A stretch of DNA of 19,904 nucleotides, taken from NCBI GenBank assembly GCA_012032065.1, contig JAAURV010000020.1, positions 1-19,904 of the forward strand. The letters run 5' to 3'. Shown here one piece after another: positions 15,891 through 19,904 of the stretch. Origin of the DNA: Hyphomicrobiales bacterium. GTDB taxonomy: Bacteria; Pseudomonadota; Alphaproteobacteria; Rhizobiales; Aestuariivirgaceae. The translations under genes were made by a program, and so were the position numbers. Below the pieces are notes generated by a model. It saw only the letters and a program-made list of their open reading frames with translations, made no database searches and was not told where the DNA came from. How positions within the stretch are numbered: position 1 is the first letter of the stretch; every line of letters begins with the position of its first letter.

Positions 15891-15957
15891 ATGATGTTCC
15901 TCTGTCCGGCATGGGCGGCACTGTCCCCCGCTCGGCTGCCCGTGTCTAGAACATCGT
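15891..15957 (+). ncRNA. Nested stem structure in the lolA-xthA intergenic region (candidate structured RNA)
   Basis: An outer 9-bp stem ATGATGTTC (15891-15899) / GAACATCGT (15949-15957), with one G-U pair, encloses an inner 7-bp stem GGGCGGC (15913-15919) / GCTGCCC (15935-15941), also with one G-U. A third hairpin, CGCCGG/CCGGCG, follows at about 15961-15981. This could be a 3' UTR element of lolA, a small RNA, or a repeat unit. It matches no named family I recognise. Confidence 0.3.
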
Positions 15958-16000
15958 GAACGCCGGAGTCCCCTCCCGGCGGTAACAGCGCGAAAGCGCC

Positions 16001-16027
16001 GGCGCCCGGCCTCCCCGACCGGGCGCC
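16001..16027 (+). terminator. Strong hairpin between lolA and xthA
   Basis: A perfect 9-bp stem GGCGCCCGG / CCGGGCGCC with a nine-base loop, followed by ACATTTGGGG. The stem is strong enough to terminate transcription or protect the lolA 3' end, but there is no proper T-run, so factor-independent termination is uncertain. Confidence 0.4.
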
Positions 16028-16081
16028 ACATTTGGGGATTAGCGCTTGCTTGCCTGAATTTAGCGCGGCAGATGGAGCGCC

Positions 16082-16887
16082 ATGAGCCTTCGCATCGCCA
16101 CCTGGAACATCAATTCCGTCCGCCTCCGCATCGGCCTCGTCGGCAAGTTCCTCGACGAACACCAGCCGGATGTGATCTGTCTTCAGGAAACCAAATGCCC
16201 GCAAGGCCAGTTTCCCTCGTCGGCCTTCCACGAGCGGGGGTATGTCCACATCGCGGAATTCGGACAAAAGGGCTATCATGGCGTCGCCATCGCCTCGCGC
16301 ATTCCCTTCGCGGCGCAGTCGTCGCGGGCCTTCTGCAAGAGGAAGACTGCCGCCATATCGCTGCGACGTTGGCCACGAAGAAACCCACGGTGGTGCACAA
16401 TTTCTATGTGCCGGCGGGTGGCGATGAGCCCGATCCCGAAATCAATCCGAAATTCGCCCACAAGCTGCAGTTTTTGAAAGAGATGGAACGCTGGTTCAAG
16501 AAGGGCAGCGTTCCCGATGGGCATGAGGGATTGGTGGTGGGTGATCTCAACATCGCGCCTCTTGTGGAAGATGTCTGGTCCCACAAGGAACTTCTGAAAG
16601 TCGTGAGTCACACACCGATAGAAACCGAGGGCCTCGCCAAGGTTCAGAAGGCTGGCGGCTGGGTGGATGTGATGCGTGAACAGGTGCCGCCACCCGAGAG
16701 GCTCTACACCTGGTGGAGTTACCGCGCCCAAGATTGGGCGGCTTCAAACCGCGGCCGCCGGCTCGATCACATCTGGGCCACGCCGGCACTCGCCAAGAAG
16801 TGCAAGCGCATGGACATCCACAAAATCACCCGAGGCTGGCCACGGACTTCGGACCATGTGCCGGTGGTAGCGGAGTTTGCGCTATAA
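16082..16887 (+). CDS. xthA: Exodeoxyribonuclease III, one frameshift
   Basis: This AP endonuclease / 3'-5' exonuclease acts in base-excision repair. The first frame from ATG 16082 gives MSLRIATWNINSVRLRI, the catalytic Glu in CLQETKCP (E36), and GYHGVAIASRIPF. After SSRAFCK it loses the family pattern, which resumes one frame over as EEDCRHIAATLATKK, NFYVPAGGDEPDP, the catalytic GDLNIAPLVEDVW, RRLDHIWATP and TSDHVPVVAEFAL. One missing base near 16337-16342 (TGC AAn GAG) reconciles the halves into 268 residues, the normal size. A GGAG lies four bases before the ATG. Its 3' end overlaps the convergent cyclic-nucleotide-domain gene by six bases. Loss of this gene is possible but less likely than an indel in the data. 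Confidence 0.9.
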
Positions 16888-17358
16888 ATCCGAAAAGGAT
16901 TTGCCGCTCTCAAGAAGCACCCGCACCTTGTCGAGGTCGCGGACGGACTGACCGAGTTTCCGCGCTAGGTTGGCGAAGACGGTTTTGCCGAATTCGGGAT
17001 ACTCGTTGGCCACGCGCAGAAACAGTTTGTGGTCGATCCGCGCGGTGCTGACGGCCGAGGTGGCGATGGCGGTGATGGAATAGGGTGCTTGGCCGAGCAT
17101 CGCGATCTCGCCGAGGAATGCGCCGGGCGCGGCACTTCCTGCCTTTTGCTGCGTTGCGCCTCGGCCCGTTCGAAGTTCGGCATCGCCAGAGAGGATCAGA
17201 TAGGCCGCCGCCGCCTGCTGCCCCTGCTGAATGATGGCCTCGCCTTCCCGGAAGCTCTGGCGCTCCGAGGCGAAGGCCAAAAGCTGCAGATGCACCGGCT
17301 CGCATCCGTTGAAGACCGGGATAGAACCCAACGTCTCCGCATCGGCGCGAACACTCAT
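16882..17358 (-). CDS. Stand-alone cyclic-nucleotide-binding-domain protein
   Basis: This 158-residue protein is a single CAP_ED/cNMP beta-barrel (about 8-125): IPVFNGCEPVHLQLLA, FREGEAIIQQGQ, AAYLILSGDAEL and the phosphate-binding cassette FLGEIAMLGQAPYSITAIA. A short helical tail follows (FANLARKLGQSVRDLDKVRV), with no HTH or enzymatic domain. In the cassette the Arg that normally binds the cyclic phosphate is Tyr (Y93), so cAMP/cGMP binding is doubtful. It lies 91 bp after the response-regulator gene on the same strand and is convergent with xthA. It may act as a protein partner or sensor; no partner is evident from the sequence. Confidence 0.85.
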   Translation of the reverse strand: MSVRADAETLGSIPVFNGCEPVHLQLLAFASERQSFREGEAIIQQGQQAAAAYLILSGDAELRTGRGATQQKAGSAAPGAFLGEIAMLGQAPYSITAIATSAVSTARIDHKLFLRVANEYPEFGKTVFANLARKLGQSVRDLDKVRVLLESGKSFSDL

Positions 17359-17449
17359 GGCCGCCTGGCCCCGTCGATTGTCAGGTGAATCACCAAATCC
17401 CGCTATCCGATACCTGCTGACGGCATATGAATCGGATTGGCTTCGGAGA

Positions 17450-18136
17450 TCAAGGGATGAGCTTGTAGCCCCCGCCCTCGGTCACCAGGATTTCGGCATG
17501 GCCCGGATCGCGCTCGATTTTCTGGCGGAGCCGGTAGATGTGGGTCTCGAGCGTGTGGGTGGTGACGCCGGCATTGTAGCCCCAGACGTCCTGCAGGAGC
17601 GTATCGCGGCTCACCACCTGTTCGCCCGAGCGGTAGAGGAACTTGATGATCGAGGTTTCTTTCTCGGTGAGCCTGATCTTCTTGTTATCGTCCCGGATCA
17701 GCATCTTGGCCGACGGCTTGAAGGTGTAGGGCCCGACCTTGAAGATCGCGTCCTCGCTCTGCTCGTGCTGGCGCAGATGAGCGCGGAGACGAGCGAGCAA
17801 CACGCCGAAGCGGAACGGCTTTACCACATAGTCGTTTGCGCCGGAATCGAGCCCGAGGATGGTATCCGAATCGGAGCCTTGCGCCGTCAGCATGATGATC
17901 GGGCCCTTGTAGCCGTTGCGCCGCATGATCTTGCAGGCTTCGCGGCCATCCATGTCGGGCAGGTTGACATCGAGGATGACAAGGTCGGCGTGGTCGGCTC
18001 GCAGAGCCTTGACACCTGCCGTGGCGTTGGCGACATCGGTCACGGAGAAATCGTCATGCAGGGAGAACTGTTCGCGGAGCGACTCGCGCAGCATGTCGTC
18101 GTCGTCGACGATCAGAATTTTCTTGGTGGTGCTCAT
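17450..18136 (-). CDS. OmpR-family two-component response regulator
   Basis: This 228-residue protein has a receiver domain (about 5-120) with the acidic pocket DDDD (11-14), the phosphoacceptor D56 in LVILDVNLPDMDG, the Thr in IMLTAQG and K106 in VVKPFRFG. A winged-helix DNA-binding domain follows (about 130-226) with KKIRLTEKETSIIKFLYR, QVVSRDTLLQDVWGYN and the recognition region THTLETHIYRLRQKIE. ATG 18136 is chosen because MSTTKKILIVDDD starts the receiver directly; the longer frame from 18205 adds 23 residues with no family match. No histidine kinase is in the window, so it is an orphan here. The cyclic-nucleotide-domain gene follows 91 bp downstream. It is divergent from the L,D-transpeptidase gene. 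Confidence 0.93.
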   Translation of the reverse strand: MSTTKKILIVDDDDMLRESLREQFSLHDDFSVTDVANATAGVKALRADHADLVILDVNLPDMDGREACKIMRRNGYKGPIIMLTAQGSDSDTILGLDSGANDYVVKPFRFGVLLARLRAHLRQHEQSEDAIFKVGPYTFKPSAKMLIRDDNKKIRLTEKETSIIKFLYRSGEQVVSRDTLLQDVWGYNAGVTTHTLETHIYRLRQKIERDPGHAEILVTEGGGYKLIP

Positions 18137-18216
18137 GGCCAACCTTGGTTTTCCCGTATGGTCAATGTTAGAGCCGGTCATCTGATTTGGGAAGCCAAAG
18201 GGCAAGACAACAAGCT

Positions 18217-18747
18217 GTGAGGAAAAAGGTCACATCCATTCACGTTCGCGCGATCAGCGGTCGAGCGACTAGGGGCAGGATCACCGTGGGAAACCTCGAT
18301 TTTCCCTGCGCTTTGGGCGGTTCGGGCCGCAGTCATCTCAAGCGCGAAGGCGACGGCGCCACGCCCTTTGGGACCTTCCGGCTGGAACGGGTGCTTTACC
18401 GTGCCGACCGAATCCAGCGCCCCCGCACCGTTTTGCCCGTCTCCCTCATCGGCGACAGCGACGGCTGGTGCGAAACCGTGGGCGACCGGAACTATAACCG
18501 CCAGATCAAACTTCCCTACCCCGCCAGCCATGAACTTCTGAAACGCCAAGACCGCCTCTACGACATCATCGTCGTCCTGAGCCACAACCAGCGCCCCCGC
18601 ATCCAGGGGCTGGGTAGTGCGGTGTTCTTCCACCTGGCGCGGGAAGATTATGCGCCAACTGCGGGATGCGTGGCTGTTTCCTTGCGCGACATGCGAACGA
18701 TCCTTGGATTATGTGGAATCAGGTCCGCTATTGTTACGGCCTCCTGA
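18217..18747 (+). CDS. L,D-transpeptidase catalytic (YkuD) domain protein
   Basis: This protein of about 176 residues has motifs LDFPCALGGSG, EGDGATPFGTFRLERVLYR, HNQRPRIQGLGSAVFFHLAR and APTAGCVAVSLRDM. The last two give the active-site His and the catalytic Cys within [ST]-x-G-C, as in YkuD-type enzymes that make 3-3 peptidoglycan crosslinks or attach proteins to peptidoglycan. The Cys context is TAGC instead of the classical S/T-H-G-C. Starts are unclear: GTG 18217 gives a family-like N-terminus (RKKVTSIHVRAISGRA), while TTG 18187 would add ten residues. No signal peptide is seen, which is usual for this short alphaproteobacterial subfamily. It is divergent from the response regulator with an 80-bp gap. 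Confidence 0.85.
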   Translation: MRKKVTSIHVRAISGRATRGRITVGNLDFPCALGGSGRSHLKREGDGATPFGTFRLERVLYRADRIQRPRTVLPVSLIGDSDGWCETVGDRNYNRQIKLPYPASHELLKRQDRLYDIIVVLSHNQRPRIQGLGSAVFFHLAREDYAPTAGCVAVSLRDMRTILGLCGIRSAIVTAS

Positions 18748-18759
18748 CTCTCAAACAAC

Positions 18760-18788
18760 TTGTCATATGTCCCATTGAGTGGTACACA
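18760..18788 (+). promoter_or_regulatory. Possible sigma-70 promoter of higBA
   Basis: TTGTCA (18760-18765) is separated by 17 bp from TACACA (18783-18788), placing a start site about 12 nt before the higB GTG at 18808. The -35 is good and the -10 poor. Autorepression by HigA at this place would be expected, but no clear operator palindrome was seen. Confidence 0.35.
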
Positions 18789-18807
18789 GGGATAACACGG
18801 ACTTCCG

Positions 18808-19104
18808 GTGATACTGAGTTTTCGAGATGACTGGTTATTGGAATTCTTTGTCAATGACGTTCGTTCGAAACGGATTCCATCCGATCTCGAAACTCGCCTG
18901 TTCCGCAAGATTCAAATGATCGACGACGCAACAACCGACCGCGACTTGCGCGCGCCGCCCAGCAATCATTTTGAGAAGCTGCGCGGTAGCCTGGAGGGTT
19001 TTCATTCAATCCGCGTCAACAAGCGGTGGCGGCTCGTGTTCCGCTGGGATGGAAGCCGAGGTGAAGCGTCAGAGCTCTATCTCGACGATCACAGCTATCA
19101 TTGA
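18808..19104 (+). CDS. higB: HigB-type toxin (RelE/ParE superfamily)
   Basis: This protein of 98 residues, starting at GTG, is a ribosome-dependent mRNA interferase-type toxin. Family features are the opening ILSFRDDWLLEFF (x-SFRDK-like), RKIQMIDDATTDRDLRAPP in the helix region, NHFEKLRGSLEGFHSIRVNK before the core, then RWRLVFRW and ELYLDDHSYH at the C-terminus. These residues are typical of host-inhibition-of-growth HigB. Toxin-before-antitoxin order and seven bases between its stop and the higA ATG fit the higBA arrangement. The frame is intact, so it is probably functional. Confidence 0.9.
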   Translation: MILSFRDDWLLEFFVNDVRSKRIPSDLETRLFRKIQMIDDATTDRDLRAPPSNHFEKLRGSLEGFHSIRVNKRWRLVFRWDGSRGEASELYLDDHSYH

Positions 19105-19111
19105 GGCATTT

Positions 19112-19420
19112 ATGTTGGTGACAAAGCGCAAGCCGGCGGGTGTCGGAGAAATTCTGGCTCAAGAGTTCATGGAGCCGATGGGCCTGACGCAAGGCGCGTT
19201 GGCCGATGCAATGGGAGTTCCGCGCAAGCATGTAAATGAACTGTGCAACAGCCGAAGGGCGATCACAGCGCCCACGGCATTGATCCTCGGCCGCGTGTTC
19301 GGCAACAGCCCGGAGTTCTGGCTCAACGTGCAACGCCGCACCGATCTGTGGGAAGCTATGAACTCGCCACGCGAGCGCGAGCGGATCAAGCGCGCCCGGC
19401 GGCTGACAGTGGCTGCGTAG
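19112..19420 (+). CDS. higA: HigA-type antitoxin (XRE-family HTH)
   Basis: This 102-residue antitoxin and autorepressor has the HigA pattern: PAGVGEILAQEFMEPMGLTQ, an HTH with GALADAMGVPRKHVNELCNS, then RRAITAPTALILGRVFGNSPEFW and a basic tail. ATG 19112 is chosen because GAGG (19103-19106) sits five bases upstream and overlaps the higB stop, giving coupled translation. A longer upstream frame inside higB has no family match. It neutralises HigB by complex formation and probably binds the promoter upstream of higB. Confidence 0.92.
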   Translation: MLVTKRKPAGVGEILAQEFMEPMGLTQGALADAMGVPRKHVNELCNSRRAITAPTALILGRVFGNSPEFWLNVQRRTDLWEAMNSPRERERIKRARRLTVAA

Positions 19421-19425
19421 GAGTA

Positions 19426-19904
19426 TCAGCGCAGGGGGATTCGCGCTCCAAAAATCGCCGAGCCGACCCGCACATGGGTTGCACCACAGGCGATAGCTTC
19501 GACGAAATCGCCGCTCATGCCCATGCTGAGGGCTTCGAGGCCGTGACGGTTGGAGATCTCCGCCAGCACGCGAAAGTGCGGAACAGGATCGGCATCGACT
19601 GGCGGGATGCACATGAGGCCCTCGATCGTGAGGCCGAACTCGTCCCGGCACTGGCGAATGAAAGCATCGGCTTCCTGAAGTGACACGCCCGCCTTCTGGC
19701 TTTCGTCTCCCGTATTCACCTGAACGAACAACTCTAGCGCCTTTTTCTGCCGCGCCATTTCATCCGCCACGGCTTTCGCGATCTTAGGCCGGTCGAGAGA
19801 ATGGATCGCATCGAACAGCGCCACCGCGTCCTTCGTCTTGTTGCTCTGAAGCGGGCCAATCAGATGCAGGCGCAGGTCCGGCGATTCCCGGAGAAGCTCC
19901 GGCC
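19426..19904 (-). CDS. YggS/PLPBP-family pyridoxal-phosphate homeostasis protein, 3' part
   Basis: The frame is open from the right edge of the window: PELLRESPDLRLHLIGPLQSNKTKDAVALFD, HSLDRP, then VQVNTGDESQKAGV, LMCIPP and the phosphate-binding end SMGMSGDFVEAIACGATHVR with VGSAIFG. About 159 of the usual ~220 residues are visible; the PLP lysine near the N-terminus lies outside. These alanine-racemase-like single-domain proteins keep PLP balanced in the cell and have no known catalytic activity. The GTG at 19824 that could pass for a start is internal, because the family sequence continues upstream. It is convergent with higA, five bases apart. Confidence 0.92.
   Translation of the reverse strand, partial: PELLRESPDLRLHLIGPLQSNKTKDAVALFDAIHSLDRPKIAKAVADEMARQKKALELFVQVNTGDESQKAGVSLQEADAFIRQCRDEFGLTIEGLMCIPPVDADPVPHFRVLAEISNRHGLEALSMGMSGDFVEAIACGATHVRVGSAIFGARIPLR

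Noticed and set aside
17450..18205. Longer response-regulator start at 18205.
   Set aside because: The extra 23 residues do not resemble the family, and the receiver begins directly after ATG 18136.
1..19904. tRNA, rRNA, CRISPR arrays, prophage genes.
   Set aside because: No cloverleaf-like GTTCGA-containing segments with paired arms, no regularly spaced repeats and no phage structural proteins were found by eye.

Overview
The window looks like chromosome of a high-GC alphaproteobacterium, probably of a rhizobial or rhodospirillal type. The pointers are the run ftsK-lolA-xthA, a CtrA-type box (TTAA-N7-TTAAC) in front of ftsK, a GlnK/PII remnant, a single-gene alphaproteobacterial L,D-transpeptidase and a HigBA pair. 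Assignments come from reading the protein sequences; no search was run.

Left edge (1-775): the start of an unrecognised membrane protein runs off the window. Next to it lies an in-frame chimera of an IS630-type transposase N-terminus and the last ~30 residues of a PII signal protein. About 270 bp of non-coding debris follows, with a weak terminator-like hairpin.

Centre (775-10804, all minus strand): nine closely spaced genes read as one ~10 kb operon. In transcription order they are a GT39-type membrane glycosyltransferase, glucose-1-phosphate cytidylyltransferase (rfbF), UDP-glucose 6-dehydrogenase, a UDP-glucuronate-decarboxylase-like SDR enzyme, an RfbH/ColD-like DegT protein with His in place of the PLP lysine, a TylC3-type sugar C-methyltransferase, an NAD-dependent epimerase/reductase lacking the usual SDR lysine, a GtrB-like polyprenyl-phosphate glycosyltransferase and a GtrA-like flippase. 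My reading is that the middle genes make an unusual, possibly C-methylated deoxy sugar nucleotide. GtrB would load the sugar onto undecaprenyl phosphate, GtrA would flip it, and the GT39 enzyme would transfer it to a periplasmic acceptor. This is a Gtr three-component system combined with its own sugar supply.

Boundary (10805-12640): an IS4-like element with short inverted repeats is followed by a fragment of an amide/urea ABC-transporter binding protein, fused tail-on to a truncated fatty-acid desaturase. This is a rearrangement junction. The same 15-bp leader precedes both IS remnants that bracket the operon.

Right part (12641-19904): conserved chromosomal genes. These are ftsK, lolA and xthA on plus; a cyclic-nucleotide-domain protein and an OmpR-family response regulator on minus; an L,D-transpeptidase and higBA on plus; and the 3' part of a YggS-type PLP protein on minus.

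Six genes (methyltransferase, SDR, UDP-glucose dehydrogenase, GT39, transposase, xthA) are broken by nine single-base indels. Correcting each restores a family-length protein exactly. Because a housekeeping gene and a transposase are hit as well as the operon, sequencing or assembly indels are the simplest explanation, though real decay is not excluded.
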